From the NCBI RefSeq assembly GCF_002095475.1, contig NZ_MLFR01000035.1:1-52783 (forward strand): a DNA stretch of 52,783 nucleotides, given 5' to 3'. Both the position numbers and the translations under genes were made by a program. Of the stretch, positions 25,494-34,516 are shown piece by piece. Under the pieces are notes generated by a model. That model saw nothing but the letters and a program-made list of their open reading frames with translations. It had not been told where the DNA came from and ran no database searches. Each line of letters starts with the position of its first letter. Positions within the stretch are counted from its first letter, which is position 1. This DNA is from Pantoea rwandensis (GTDB lineage Bacteria > Pseudomonadota > Gammaproteobacteria > Enterobacterales > Enterobacteriaceae).

Positions 25494-25688
25494 ATGACGA
25501 AATTATCAACAAAGTTAACCAAGGTTATTGCCATCTTTCTCATTTCTATCTATGTCTGTAATGCGATTATTCAGACATCCGATGTGCTCTCCAGCACGAA
25601 GCCTCACGCTTACTGGCACCTAATCTCAGTTTATATTCAAGCAATCTTCTTCAGCTGGTTCTTCTATAAGTATTTAGTGAAAAAATAG
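25494..25688 (+). CDS. Small two-helix membrane protein (64 aa)
   Basis: A strong ribosome site (AAGGAGGG) precedes the ATG. Two hydrophobic helices (about 10-28, VIAIFLISIYVCNAII, and about 41-60, HLISVYIQAIFFSWFFY) flank a short polar loop; the tail KYLVKK is basic, so both ends are likely cytoplasmic. The next gene starts 58 bp later on the same strand and also encodes a membrane protein. No family is recognised. Confidence 0.65.
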   Translation: MTKLSTKLTKVIAIFLISIYVCNAIIQTSDVLSSTKPHAYWHLISVYIQAIFFSWFFYKYLVKK

Positions 25689-25746
25689 ATTTTGAAACCA
25701 CCATTCGCGGGACACACCGAGAGAATATTTTGAAAGGAACTCAAAA

Positions 25747-26175
25747 TTGAAATTCAACTATTCAATTCACAGACTTAATCTGAAAGCTCAATGGCAGAAA
25801 GACAGCTTTAGAGTTTTATTTTTTGTATTCACCATGATGCTATTTTCAGTCATCATTAAATGGATTTTACCGCTATTTTCTCATGGTAATGTTATCGGCG
25901 GGTTTTCTGGCATGATTAGCGGACTCCTCGTTAACTTTTGGCTTACCAACATATCGGAACTCACGATTAAATCACCCATTTACACAGACGAATTAGTCAC
26001 CGTTTTAAACAAATATAAGTACAGACAAACGGACCATGACTACTATGAGCTTCAGGTAGCGAAATTGACACGCTTTCAGTCTCAGCGCATTTATATCCGC
26101 AACGATGGCAATAGCATGATTCTCGAAGGTCCTTACAACACCCTCAAGAAAATCATCAATCAACTCAATAAATAG
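25747..26175 (+). CDS. Hypothetical membrane-anchored protein (142 aa)
   Basis: The start is TTG at 25747, supported by AAAGGAA 8 nt upstream; no ATG lies before the first hydrophobic helix. Two membrane helices (about 22-43, VLFFVFTMMLFSVIIKWILPL, and about 50-67) are followed by a soluble domain with repeated basic/aromatic strands (KYKYRQTDHDYYELQVAKLTRF, QRIYIRNDGNSMILEGPY). The tail resembles small cytosolic domains found in paired membrane protein operons, but the family is not recognised. It is likely cotranscribed with the 64-aa protein. Confidence 0.6.
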   Translation: MKFNYSIHRLNLKAQWQKDSFRVLFFVFTMMLFSVIIKWILPLFSHGNVIGGFSGMISGLLVNFWLTNISELTIKSPIYTDELVTVLNKYKYRQTDHDYYELQVAKLTRFQSQRIYIRNDGNSMILEGPYNTLKKIINQLNK

Positions 26176-26189
26176 CCAGCTCCATCCGC

Positions 26190-26693
26190 TTATCCGTGCA
26201 CCACCACATTAAAGCCTTCATCCACATGCGGTGCGACAAAGTAGCTGCTGATCACTTCAAATTGCGCATCCGTCGCCGCGAAGTCGTGATTGCCCGAGGC
26301 ATTGCGCGCATGCAAACGGCTCTTGCACACCGCATCTGGCACATCGAGAAAATGCAGCTGATGTTCGGCCTGAGCACTCTGGATCACCGCTGTCATCCAC
26401 TGCCGTTGGTTGACGGTATTGGCTGGGAAATCCAGCACCACAGACACGCCACGTTGTAGCAAGGCGATTAAGTGTGGCGTCATCGCATTGCGCAGTTTGC
26501 CCGCACAGCGCACATAGTCGCTGACATCCTGCATCTCTTCCGCAAACAAATGTGACAGCCAAGCGTCTTCGCTGATGATCACGGCACCCGTCTGTTGCGC
26601 CAGCTGATGGGCCAGCGTTGATTTTCCCGCGGCAATTTTGCCGCACAGCAGATGTAAGACAGGACGAGATGTGGGCACAGACGCAGATTCCAT
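26190..26693 (-). CDS. P-loop kinase-like ATPase (AAA_33/zeta-type fold)
   Basis: Walker A is GKIAAGKST (about residues 18-26 from the chosen start), followed by LAHQLAQQTGAVIISEDAWL, in which an acidic residue after the second strand is typical of nucleoside/sugar kinases and zeta-like kinases, and VVLDFPANT as second strand, then LHARNAS as lid Arg region. The start at 26693 is preferred because GGAG lies 7-8 nt upstream; a frame open to 26726 adds 11 residues. No antitoxin gene is beside it, so a metabolic kinase role is more likely than a toxin. The substrate is unknown. Confidence 0.75.
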   Translation of the reverse strand: MESASVPTSRPVLHLLCGKIAAGKSTLAHQLAQQTGAVIISEDAWLSHLFAEEMQDVSDYVRCAGKLRNAMTPHLIALLQRGVSVVLDFPANTVNQRQWMTAVIQSAQAEHQLHFLDVPDAVCKSRLHARNASGNHDFAATDAQFEVISSYFVAPHVDEGFNVVVHG

Positions 26694-26799
26694 TAGCCAG
26701 CTCCAGATAAAATGACGCTCTAACATGCCGTGAAATGCCGGTCCAGTAAAGCCTGGCAGCTACACTTAAGCTATCTCAGCCAACATGAGGAGAGACACG

Positions 26800-27366
26800 A
26801 TGAGTCAACGCCTGCACAAAATTGATTTTCCGGTCAGCAAGGCGCGGAAATATCTGGAGCCCGGTCCGGTGGTGTTATTGAGTTCCCAATTTGAAGATCA
26901 CCACGACATCATGACGCTCGGCTGGCACACCATTCTGGAGTTTTCACCTTCACTGGTGGGCTGCATGATCGCTGGTGGCAACTACAGCCACGAGCTGATT
27001 CGGCAAAGCGGTCAGTGCGTGATCAATGTGCCATCGGCGGCGTTGATCGATAGCGTGGTCGCAATTGGTAACAGCCATGGCGATCGCATCGATAAGTTCG
27101 ATGCCTTTAAACTCACGCCCGAGCCTGCCAGCGTGGTCAATGCGCCGTTAATCGACGAATGCTTTGCCAGCTTTGAATGCCAGCTGTATGACGACTCCAT
27201 GGTGAACAACTACAACCTGTTCATTTTCGAGATTGTTAAAGCGCATGTCGCCACGCAACCGGAATTTCCACCCACCCTGCACTACACTGGCGAAGGACGT
27301 TTTACCGTTATGAGCAATAGCGTGCTCGACAAACATCAAGACTTTAAGCCAGAAATGTTAATTTGA
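26800..27366 (+). CDS. Flavin reductase-like FMN-binding split-barrel protein
   Basis: A 188-residue protein with start at ATG 26800 after GAGGAG. The sequence shows the flavin reductase-like (Flavoredoxin) pattern: PVVLLSSQFEDHHDIMTLGWHTILEFSPSLVGCMI, then HELIRQSGQCVINVPS and FECQLYDDSMVNNYNLFIFEIVKAHV, matching the split-barrel family that binds FMN and reduces it or uses it for redox chemistry. It is cytosolic, with no signal peptide. The 64-bp gap to msrA allows cotranscription and a possible link to oxidative stress response, which is inference. Confidence 0.85.
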   Translation: MSQRLHKIDFPVSKARKYLEPGPVVLLSSQFEDHHDIMTLGWHTILEFSPSLVGCMIAGGNYSHELIRQSGQCVINVPSAALIDSVVAIGNSHGDRIDKFDAFKLTPEPASVVNAPLIDECFASFECQLYDDSMVNNYNLFIFEIVKAHVATQPEFPPTLHYTGEGRFTVMSNSVLDKHQDFKPEMLI

Positions 27367-27430
27367 GTCTGTTGAAATCGCGCTACAGCGCCCTCACAGT
27401 AATGCTTTCGACCTGACAGGAGTAATAACA

Positions 27431-27967
27431 ATGGCAACCGAATATGCGGTCATCGCCGGTGGCTGTTTCTGGTGTACCGAAGCAGTGTTCAAAGATGTGA
27501 TTGGCGTGGAGTCAGTCGAAAGTGGTTATACCGGCGGGGAGCGCCCGAATCCCACTTATGAGCAAGTATGCAGCGGTGCGACCGGACATGCTGAGGCGAT
27601 CCGTGTTGGTTTCGACCCCGAGCAAGTGAAATATGGCGATTTGCTGGATATCAGCTTTGCCACGCATGATCCAACCCAGCTAAACCGTCAGGGTAACGAT
27701 GTCGGTACCCAATATCGTTCAGCGATTTTCCCCGCCAATCCTGAGCAGGAAGCAGAAGCGATTGCCGCGATTGCACGTGCACAAGCGGAACTGAACGTGC
27801 CGGTGGTGACCACCATTGAGCCGCTGCAAGAGTGGTATTCCGCCGAAGATTATCATCAGGATTACTGGGATGGTGCCGGTCAGCGCAATGGTTATTGCAT
27901 GGCAGTGATCCCACCGAAATTGCAGAAACTGCGTAAGAGTTTTGCGAATCGCGTGAAACAGGGCTAA
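27431..27967 (+). CDS. msrA: MsrA-type peptide methionine sulfoxide reductase
   Basis: GGCFWC at residues 10-15 carries the catalytic Cys12; the MsrA-specific GYTGG, HAEAIRVGFDP, FATHDPTQLNRQGNDVGTQYRSAIF and YHQDYW segments all follow in order. The 178-residue length is that of the short MsrA form lacking the longer E. coli N-terminus. The enzyme reduces methionine-S-sulfoxide in proteins, regenerated by thioredoxin. Resolving Cys candidates near the C-terminus include NGYCMAV. AGGAG precedes the ATG. Confidence 0.93.
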   Translation: MATEYAVIAGGCFWCTEAVFKDVIGVESVESGYTGGERPNPTYEQVCSGATGHAEAIRVGFDPEQVKYGDLLDISFATHDPTQLNRQGNDVGTQYRSAIFPANPEQEAEAIAAIARAQAELNVPVVTTIEPLQEWYSAEDYHQDYWDGAGQRNGYCMAVIPPKLQKLRKSFANRVKQG

Positions 27968-28011
27968 TCCTGCCCTTGGGGTGCGATGCATCCCGGCCGC
28001 TCATCGCCATG

Positions 28012-28039
28012 AAAGGTCGTCATTTATGACGACCTTTTT
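28012..28039. terminator. Bidirectional-type terminator after msrA
   Basis: A 12-bp perfect inverted repeat AAAGGTCGTCAT/ATGACGACCTTT with two central T residues, flanked by T on the plus-strand 3' side. It separates msrA from the dcuS promoter region. Confidence 0.9.
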
Positions 28040-28081
28040 ACATTTAACCGTCATAATAGCGCCCTCTTCTCTTCGGGAGCG

Positions 28082-29716
28082 ATGATGGGCACGCCACAAC
28101 CCGCAATCCCCGCGCGCAAGCGCCCTATGAAACTCAATACGCTGGTGACACTGATGCTCAGCGCGGTGATTGTCATGGTGCTACTCAGCGTGCACATGTT
28201 CTATTTCTTTCAGATTGGTGCCTCTACGCGCGCTCAATTAGAAGATAAAGCCATGGCCGTGGCGCGCACGCTGGCGAAGTCGCCAGAGATCCAGCATGCA
28301 CTTACCCTGCCCGCGGAGACGGCGAACGTCCAACCCATCGCCAAGGCCGTTGAAGAGAGCAATAATCTGCTGTTCATTACCGTCACCAACATGGACGGCA
28401 TCCGCTATTCACACCGTAATCCTGAGCTGGTTGGCAAACACTTTATTGGCGAAGATATCGAACCTGCCCTGCGCGGTCATGAAAACGTCTCCGTTAATCA
28501 AGGATCGCTAGCAAAAGCACTGCGCGTCTTCACGCCGGTGTATAACGCCGAGGACCGGCAAATAGGCGTAGTAGCGATTGGTATCTCACTGGATGCGGTC
28601 ACCGATCAAATCAACGAAAGCCGCTGGAGTATCCTCTGGACCATCCTGATTGGTACGCTGGCGGGCGCCGTCGGTACGTTAGTATTAGTGCGTGTACTGA
28701 AACGCATTTTATTTGGCCTCGAACCTTACGAGATTTCCACGCTGTTTGAGCAGCGTCAGGCGATCCTCAACTCAGTAAAAGAAGGCGTGGTGGCGATGGA
28801 TGACCAGGCGCAGGTGACGCTGGTGAATCAGGCTGCGCGCACTTTGCTTAACGATCCGCTGTCAGACGGCCTGTTCAGCGCCGAAGGGATCGATGATGCT
28901 TCGGTGATCAACCATCATCTGCAAGATGTGCTGCACAGCGGTCGCGCACGTCGGGATGAAGAGCTGAATGTGAATGGTCGCTTGCTGTTGAGCAATACGG
29001 TGCCGGTGCGCAGTCAAGGGCGGATTATTGGCGCGGTGTGTACCTTCAGGGACAAGACCGAAATCAGCCGATTGATGCAGCGTCTGACCGGCATGGTAAA
29101 CTACGTCGATGCGCTGCGTGAGCGCTCGCACGAATTTATGAACAAGCTGCACGTGATTCTTGGCCTGCTACACATGAAAAACTATGCGCAGGTTGAGAGC
29201 TATATCCTGAAAACCGCCAATAATTACCAGACCGAGATTGGCTATTTGCTGGATAAAATTAAGTCGCCAGTGATCGCCGGTTTTCTGCTGAGCAAGATTA
29301 ACCGCGCTTCGGATTGCGGTCATCGCCTTACCATCAGCGATGCCAGCTTTGTGCCAGACAGCGGCAATGAAGACCAGATGGCTGCACTGATCACCGTGAT
29401 TGGCAATCTGGTGGAAAACGCCATTGATGCACTGAGTGAGCAGACCGAAGGCGAAATTCACGTGATGCTGCACTATCAAAACGGTTGGCTGGCATGCGAA
29501 GTGAGCGATGACGGCCCAGGCATTGAGCCAGAGAATCTCGCCACTATTTTCGACAAGGGCTTCTCGACCAAAGGTGAAAATCGCGGCGTGGGCCTGTTCT
29601 TGCTGAAACAGCAAACGGACAATCTCGGTGGCGGCGTGAGTGTAGAGTCAGAACCTGGCGTGTTTACGCAATTTTTAGTACAACTTCCCTGGGATGGAGG
29701 AAACCAATCCGCATGA
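28082..29716 (+). CDS. dcuS: DcuS, C4-dicarboxylate sensor histidine kinase
   Basis: 544 residues, essentially collinear with E. coli DcuS (543 aa). Order: N-terminal helix (KLNTLVTLMLSAVIVMVLLSVHMFYF), periplasmic PAS sensor (about 45-180) with YSHRNPELVGKHF and LRVFTPVY, second helix (about 186-207), cytoplasmic PAS (about 220-325), then the phospho-acceptor in ALRERSHEFMNKLHVILGLLHMKNY (about residue 348) and the ATPase NxxxNAIDAL, DDGPGI and GxGL-type GENRGVGLFLLKQQ. It senses fumarate, succinate and similar acids in the periplasm. dcuR overlaps its stop by 4 bp. The neighbouring fumarate module is the likely target. Confidence 0.95.
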   Translation: MMGTPQPAIPARKRPMKLNTLVTLMLSAVIVMVLLSVHMFYFFQIGASTRAQLEDKAMAVARTLAKSPEIQHALTLPAETANVQPIAKAVEESNNLLFITVTNMDGIRYSHRNPELVGKHFIGEDIEPALRGHENVSVNQGSLAKALRVFTPVYNAEDRQIGVVAIGISLDAVTDQINESRWSILWTILIGTLAGAVGTLVLVRVLKRILFGLEPYEISTLFEQRQAILNSVKEGVVAMDDQAQVTLVNQAARTLLNDPLSDGLFSAEGIDDASVINHHLQDVLHSGRARRDEELNVNGRLLLSNTVPVRSQGRIIGAVCTFRDKTEISRLMQRLTGMVNYVDALRERSHEFMNKLHVILGLLHMKNYAQVESYILKTANNYQTEIGYLLDKIKSPVIAGFLLSKINRASDCGHRLTISDASFVPDSGNEDQMAALITVIGNLVENAIDALSEQTEGEIHVMLHYQNGWLACEVSDDGPGIEPENLATIFDKGFSTKGENRGVGLFLLKQQTDNLGGGVSVESEPGVFTQFLVQLPWDGGNQSA

Positions 29717-30432
29717 TCAACGTGTTAGTGGTCGACGATGACGCCATGGTCGCCGAGCTGAACCGCTCTTTTATCGGTCAGGTGCAAGGCTTTAACTGCT
29801 GCGGCACCGCTTCAACCCTGCAACAGGCGAAAGAGATCCTGTTCAACAGCGATACGCCGATTGATTTGGTGCTGCTGGATATTTACATGCAGCAGGAAAA
29901 TGGCCTCGATCTGTTGCCTGAATTACGCCAAGCCCAGAGCCAGGTAGAAGTGATCATCATTTCGTCTGCGGCCGATGCGGAGAATATCAAAACCTCGCTG
30001 CACTACGGCGTGGTGGATTACCTGATTAAACCGTTCCAGTTCCCGCGTTTTGAAGAGGCGCTGACCAGCTGGCGGCAGAAGAAGTCGTTGATGGACAATC
30101 AGCACTACTATCAGCAGTCGGATGTGGATTTACTGATTCATGGTAGCCCAGCCACCCAGCACGATAATAAACGTTTGCCAAAAGGGTTAACGCCGCAAAC
30201 GCTGCGCACGCTGTGTCAGTGGATCGATGCCCATCCCGGCCACGAATTCTCTACCGATGAGCTGGCAGCAGAAGTCAACATTTCGCGCGTGTCTTGCCGT
30301 AAATATCTGATTTGGCTCGCGCAGATTAATATTTTGTTTACCAGTATTCACTACGGCGCCACCGGTCGTCCGGTATACCGCTATCGTTTACAGCCGGAAT
30401 ATCACTCGCTGCTACAACAGTACTGTCAGTAA
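29713..30432 (+). CDS. dcuR: DcuR, C4-dicarboxylate response regulator
   Basis: 239 residues with a receiver domain (acidic pair Asp8-Asp9, phospho-Asp56 in LVLLDIYM, Ser/Thr in IIISSAAD, Lys105-region YLIKPF) and a C-terminal HTH of the CitB/DcuR type (LTPQTLRTLCQWIDAH, FSTDELAAEVNISRVSCRKYLIWLAQ). Phosphorylated by DcuS it activates genes for dicarboxylate uptake and fumarate respiration. The start overlaps the dcuS end (ATGA), and its 3' end overlaps the convergent apbE gene by 7 bp. Confidence 0.95.
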   Translation: MINVLVVDDDAMVAELNRSFIGQVQGFNCCGTASTLQQAKEILFNSDTPIDLVLLDIYMQQENGLDLLPELRQAQSQVEVIIISSAADAENIKTSLHYGVVDYLIKPFQFPRFEEALTSWRQKKSLMDNQHYYQQSDVDLLIHGSPATQHDNKRLPKGLTPQTLRTLCQWIDAHPGHEFSTDELAAEVNISRVSCRKYLIWLAQINILFTSIHYGATGRPVYRYRLQPEYHSLLQQYCQ

Positions 30433-31391
30433 CGCAGCTGCCAGCTGACATCGCGCTGCTGAAAGTGGAAATGGCGCGGTGTAGAGCAGATGATCTGGTG
30501 GTCGCGCGTGACAAATATCGCATCGAGATCGGGCTGGTCGGCGAGATAGGCCAGCCCCTGATCCACCCCCATGCCATACAGCAACGTGGTATAGATATCG
30601 CCATCCAGCGAACGATCGGAGATGACCGTCACGCTTAACAGTTCGTTATCCAGCGGGTAGCCGGTTTTGGGATCAAAGATGTGATGCCAGCACTTGCCTG
30701 CCAACTCGAAGTAGCGTTCGTAAATACCCGATGTCACCACCGATTTTCCCTGCACCTGCAACACCCCCAATAACTCGTCATCGCGACCAAACGGCTTTTT
30801 CAGGCCGATACTCCAGCCTTGTGGATCGTGCGGCGGCGCGCCAAGCGTCTGCACGTTACCGCCCAGATTGATCAGTGCGTGCGGCACGCCTTGCTGACGC
30901 AAAAATGCCTGCACCACATCCGCGATATAGCCTTTGGCAATGGCGCCGAGATCGATCTCCATGCCTGCCTGCTGCAGGAACACGGTGCGATCCTCAGCGT
31001 TAAGGATCACCTGATGCGGATCGGTGAACGGCAGAAGTGCGGCAATGTCGCTGGCGGGTGGGACTTCACGGCCTTGAAAACCAATTTTCCAGCGTTTAAC
31101 CACCGGACCAATGGTGAAATTGAAAGCGCTGCCTGGCATCACACTCACGGCGTGCGCCACGCTAATCAGCTGAAATACCCTCTCACTGACGCGCACCGGA
31201 TGGCGCCCTGCGGCATGGTTGATCGACATCACTTCCGATTCAGCGCGGTTCACCGTGAACAGGTTTTCCTGCTGCTTGATCAGCTGGAACACCTGCCGAG
31301 CTAAGGTGGGATTGTCATCAAACAGTTTGAGCAGAATGGGCGAGCCCATGAGTACGGCAGAGTAGGAGTAGACGCCAGCGTCTGAAATCAT
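30426..31391 (-). CDS. apbE: ApbE family FAD:protein FMN transferase, cytosolic form
   Basis: 321 residues with the family motifs AFNFTIGPVVKRW, MEIDLGAIAKGYIADVV, ALINLGGNVQTLG, SVVTSGIYERYF, HHIFDPKTGYP and SLDGDIYTTLLYGMG. ApbE transfers FMN from FAD to a Thr/Ser of target proteins. There is no signal peptide or lipobox, unlike the periplasmic ApbE of the Nqr/Rnf systems, so it should act in the cytosol. The adjacent fumarate reductase on the same strand carries a matching acceptor motif, as in Klebsiella where ApbE flavinylates a cytoplasmic fumarate reductase. GAGG lies 5-6 nt before the ATG. Confidence 0.93.
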   Translation of the reverse strand: MISDAGVYSYSAVLMGSPILLKLFDDNPTLARQVFQLIKQQENLFTVNRAESEVMSINHAAGRHPVRVSERVFQLISVAHAVSVMPGSAFNFTIGPVVKRWKIGFQGREVPPASDIAALLPFTDPHQVILNAEDRTVFLQQAGMEIDLGAIAKGYIADVVQAFLRQQGVPHALINLGGNVQTLGAPPHDPQGWSIGLKKPFGRDDELLGVLQVQGKSVVTSGIYERYFELAGKCWHHIFDPKTGYPLDNELLSVTVISDRSLDGDIYTTLLYGMGVDQGLAYLADQPDLDAIFVTRDHQIICSTPRHFHFQQRDVSWQLRY

Positions 31392-31413
31392 GAGCGCCTC
31401 AACAATGGAGCAA

Positions 31414-31433
31414 GGTGCGCATGAATGCGCACC
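31414..31433. repeat. REP-like palindrome
   Basis: GGTGCGCAT-GA-ATGCGCACC, 9-bp arms, followed by CTACG. It belongs to the window-wide GTAGGGT/ACCCTAC palindrome family. Confidence 0.85.
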
Positions 31434-31464
31434 CTACGAAAAATCACACCGAACAATTTAAGGA

Positions 31465-31683
31465 CGTCATTAATGCGCGCCCAGCTCATTTAAGGTCACC
31501 ATTAATGCGCACTGCACCGATCAACGTACGACGCCATTGATGCGCGCCCAACTCATTTAAGGTCACCATTAATGCGCACTGCACCGATCAACGTACGACG
31601 CCATTAATGCGCGCCCAACTCATTTAAGGTCACCATTAATACGCACTGCACCGATCAACGTAGGGTCGCCATTAATGGCGACC
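31465..31683. repeat. Three-copy 67-bp tandem repeat ending in a REP-like palindrome
   Basis: The block CCCA(G/A)CTCATTTAAGG occurs at 31480, 31547 and 31614, an exact 67-bp period. Each unit also holds ATTAATGCGC and GGTCACCATTAATGCGCAC segments and CGATCAACGTA. The array ends in the perfect palindrome GGTCGCCATTAATGGCGACC at 31664-31683. It fills the 344-bp gap between the fumarate reductase gene and apbE, so it would be transcribed if those two are an operon. Confidence 0.9.
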
Positions 31684-31735
31684 GAAACACGCTCAAGTGA
31701 CAAGCATGACACGCTTCATGGTGACCTTCTGCCTT

Positions 31736-34516
31736 TTAATGACCTAACGCCAGCTTAGCCGCGTTATGGCCGGCTTTAATACCGAAGATGATGATATCCG
31801 CCACCGCGTTACCGCCGATACGGTTAGCACCGTGGATACCCCCGACCACTTCACCCGCTGCCCATGCGCCTGGAATCACCTGTTTCTGCGCATCCAGTAC
31901 CGAAGTATCGGTGTTGATGGTAACGCCACCCATGGTGTGATGCACGCCTGGGGCAATACGGATTGCGAAGTAAGGCCCCTGGTTCAGCGGATGACGCAGC
32001 GCCGTGGTGCGACCAAAATCTTCATCTTTCTGGTTAATCACAAACTCATTGTAACGTCCCAGAGTGGTTTGCAGCGCTTCCTGATCCATGTTGAGTTTCA
32101 CCGCCAGCTCGTGCGGCGTTGGCGCGCTGATCACAAAGCCTTTGGCGATATACTCGTCAGCCGCTTTGTTATTGGCACGCACCTGCTCGTCAAACACGAT
32201 CCACGCGCTTTTCTCTGGCAGCGCAATGATTTCAGCAGAGACTTTGTCACGGGTTTCCATCTCATTGTAGAAACGGTGACCGGCCTGGCTCACCAGAATG
32301 GCACCGCCGCCACGCATCGCCTCTGAGATCAGATACGAGGTGGTTTGTTCAACCGTCGGGTGAATCTGGATCTCGCCCATATCCACGGTATCCGAGCCAA
32401 TTTTCTGCAACATGGCGATACCGCTGCCGGTGGCACCTTTGTGGTTGGTGGTGACGAAGCCATCCAGCTCAGGGCGATATTTCACCACCATCTCACGGTT
32501 GGCACTGAAACCACCGGTAGCGACAATCACGCTCTTAGCATTGAGAATACGGCTGTCGTTATACTCATCGACCACTTTCACGCCGGTCACGGCACCGTTT
32601 TCCATCAGGATCTCTGCCACCGAGGTTTCCAGTAGCACTTCAATCTCGCGCTGGTTGACGTTCTTCACCAAGCCGCTGATCAGGAAGCCACCCACCGCAG
32701 AGCGATCCTCTGGGCGGTGCGTACGGTCAATGCTCATACCGCCGGTGATGGTGATATCGCACAGTTCAATGTCCTTCGCCGCCAGCCATTCAATCGCTTC
32801 CGGCGCTTGCTCGACGAATTCGCGCAGCAGCACCGGGTTGTTTTTGAACTTGCCACCTTTTAGCGTCTCTTCATAGAACAGCTCTTTGCTGTCTTCGATG
32901 CCTTTCAGTTTCTGGAAACGCGTTTCGGCGGCGTTCATACCCACCGATGCTTTGATGGTATTACCGCCGATGGTGGGCATCTTCTCGATAATCACCACGC
33001 GCGCGCCGTCATCGTGCGCCTGAATCGCGGCCGCCAGACCTGCGCCGCCCGTACCGATCACCACCACATCGTAATTGACCGGCGCATTCGGGTTGCCGCC
33101 CTCGTCAATCACATACTCTTTGCTGGAGGTGGTCAGCGCACGTGATACCGCTTTTTTCAGCGCCTCACTCTGGGTGGTCGCGCCGGTAATTGCATCCACG
33201 TGTGGGCTGTTGGCCACCAACATGCGTTCACGCAGGCTTTCAAAGGTGCTGGTAAAGTCCACATCCAGGCTTGGATCCGGCACCAGTGAAATGTCGGTGA
33301 TACGGTCGGTGTCGAGCGTGACGTTGATTTTCAACTTCAGCGCTTCGGCTTCCACTTTGGCTTGATAAACACCGGCTTTGTATTTGCGATGGCCATCGCT
33401 GACGTCGCGGATCATTGCATCCACCAGCGAGAAGCGCCACAGCGGTTCTGGAATCGTCAGCGCTTCACGCTTGGTGCTGTCGATGTAGAGATCCATGTGT
33501 TCATTTTTGATGATGCGATCGGCCCAGTCCGGATAGGCAATACAGGCTTTACCCACCGCCACCAAGTCGAAGCCGTGCGCCAGCGCATTCTCCGCATCTT
33601 CTTTATTCACCACGCCGCCGACACCAATCACCGGCACTTTTGCCAAGGTCTCAGAGCGCTCAGCCAGATACTTAGTAATCAGTGGCGTAGGGTCTTGAGT
33701 GTCAATAATCGATGGGCGCAGCAGCTGCCCAACCGAGAAGTGCACATAATCCAGACCGCGCGCCGCCAGTTTTTCCAGCAGGTACAGCGTGTCGTCCCAA
33801 CGGATGCCGGGGACTTCCAGCTCTTCCGGTGAGAAGCGATAGCCAATGATGAAGTCAGCCGCCGCAAAGCGATCGGCCATTTTGTGGGTAATCTCCAGCA
33901 CTTCCATCGGGAAGCGTGCGCGGTTGTCGCGGCTGCCGCCCCACTTGTCATCACGCTGGTTAGAGTTGGGTGAGTAAAACTGCTGGATAAGATAAGTGTT
34001 GGCTCCGTGAATCTCCACGCCGTCATAGCCGGCTTTGATCGCACGGTTTACCGCATCACCAAATTTGGTGATCATTACGTCGACTTCTTCCGCCGTCAAC
34101 GCTTGTGGCTTGGTGGCGCCTTCACGCGGTGCAGCAATGGCGCTTGGAGCGACCGGAGTTTTACCGCCAATCAGCGCTGGTTCCACCATGCGGCCGCCGT
34201 GGTAAATCTGCAAAATGGCTTTTGAACCCTGGGATTTGATGGCATGTGCGATTTTTGCCAGGCCGGCGATTTTGTTGTCGCTGTCGATACCCAGTGCGCC
34301 GGGGAAGGCAGGACCACGGTTATCAATAAAGCAGCATTCCACGATGACCGTACCGATGCTGCCCGCACGCACGCGGTAGTACTCGACAAGATCGCTGGTG
34401 ACACCGCCATCAAAGTAACCGGTACAGGTGGTCATCGGTGCCATAACCAGACGGTTTTTCAGCACCGCACCGTCCGGTAGCGTGAGCGGGTTGAGGATCG
34501 GGGTGAGCGTATTCAT
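31736..34516 (-). CDS. Soluble flavinylated NADH:fumarate reductase (OYE - FMN_bind - flavocytochrome c fusion)
   Basis: A 926-residue three-domain enzyme (ATG 34516, GGAG 9 nt upstream; a TTG at 34525 is rejected). Residues about 1-360 are an Old Yellow Enzyme-type NADH:flavin oxidoreductase (RLVMAPMTT, GYDGVEIHGANTYLIQQF, VPVIGVGGV). About 375-465 is an FMN_bind domain with the flavinylation motif Asp441-x-x-Thr444-Gly-Ala-Thr447 (DAITGAT), Thr447 being the expected FMN acceptor. About 480-926 is an FAD-binding fumarate reductase (VVIGTGGAGLAAAIQA, GVHHTMGGV, GEVVGGIHGANRIGGN). This matches the cytoplasmic NADH:fumarate reductase described in Klebsiella. Fumarate is used as electron sink to reoxidise NADH without the membrane chain. 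The neighbouring ApbE is the obvious maturation factor. Confidence 0.93.
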   Translation of the reverse strand: MNTLTPILNPLTLPDGAVLKNRLVMAPMTTCTGYFDGGVTSDLVEYYRVRAGSIGTVIVECCFIDNRGPAFPGALGIDSDNKIAGLAKIAHAIKSQGSKAILQIYHGGRMVEPALIGGKTPVAPSAIAAPREGATKPQALTAEEVDVMITKFGDAVNRAIKAGYDGVEIHGANTYLIQQFYSPNSNQRDDKWGGSRDNRARFPMEVLEITHKMADRFAAADFIIGYRFSPEELEVPGIRWDDTLYLLEKLAARGLDYVHFSVGQLLRPSIIDTQDPTPLITKYLAERSETLAKVPVIGVGGVVNKEDAENALAHGFDLVAVGKACIAYPDWADRIIKNEHMDLYIDSTKREALTIPEPLWRFSLVDAMIRDVSDGHRKYKAGVYQAKVEAEALKLKINVTLDTDRITDISLVPDPSLDVDFTSTFESLRERMLVANSPHVDAITGATTQSEALKKAVSRALTTSSKEYVIDEGGNPNAPVNYDVVVIGTGGAGLAAAIQAHDDGARVVIIEKMPTIGGNTIKASVGMNAAETRFQKLKGIEDSKELFYEETLKGGKFKNNPVLLREFVEQAPEAIEWLAAKDIELCDITITGGMSIDRTHRPEDRSAVGGFLISGLVKNVNQREIEVLLETSVAEILMENGAVTGVKVVDEYNDSRILNAKSVIVATGGFSANREMVVKYRPELDGFVTTNHKGATGSGIAMLQKIGSDTVDMGEIQIHPTVEQTTSYLISEAMRGGGAILVSQAGHRFYNEMETRDKVSAEIIALPEKSAWIVFDEQVRANNKAADEYIAKGFVISAPTPHELAVKLNMDQEALQTTLGRYNEFVINQKDEDFGRTTALRHPLNQGPYFAIRIAPGVHHTMGGVTINTDTSVLDAQKQVIPGAWAAGEVVGGIHGANRIGGNAVADIIIFGIKAGHNAAKLALGH

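Noticed and set aside
26190..26693. Zeta-toxin call for the P-loop kinase
   Set aside because: No epsilon-type antitoxin beside it and the motifs fit general small-molecule kinases equally well.
31465..31683. Repeat array considered as a CRISPR
   Set aside because: The repeats are contiguous 67-bp tandem units with no unique spacers and no cas genes nearby.
33362..33832. 156-codon plus-strand frame inside the fumarate reductase gene
   Set aside because: Shadow of a strongly conserved three-domain enzyme; His/Gln-rich composition typical of antisense frames.
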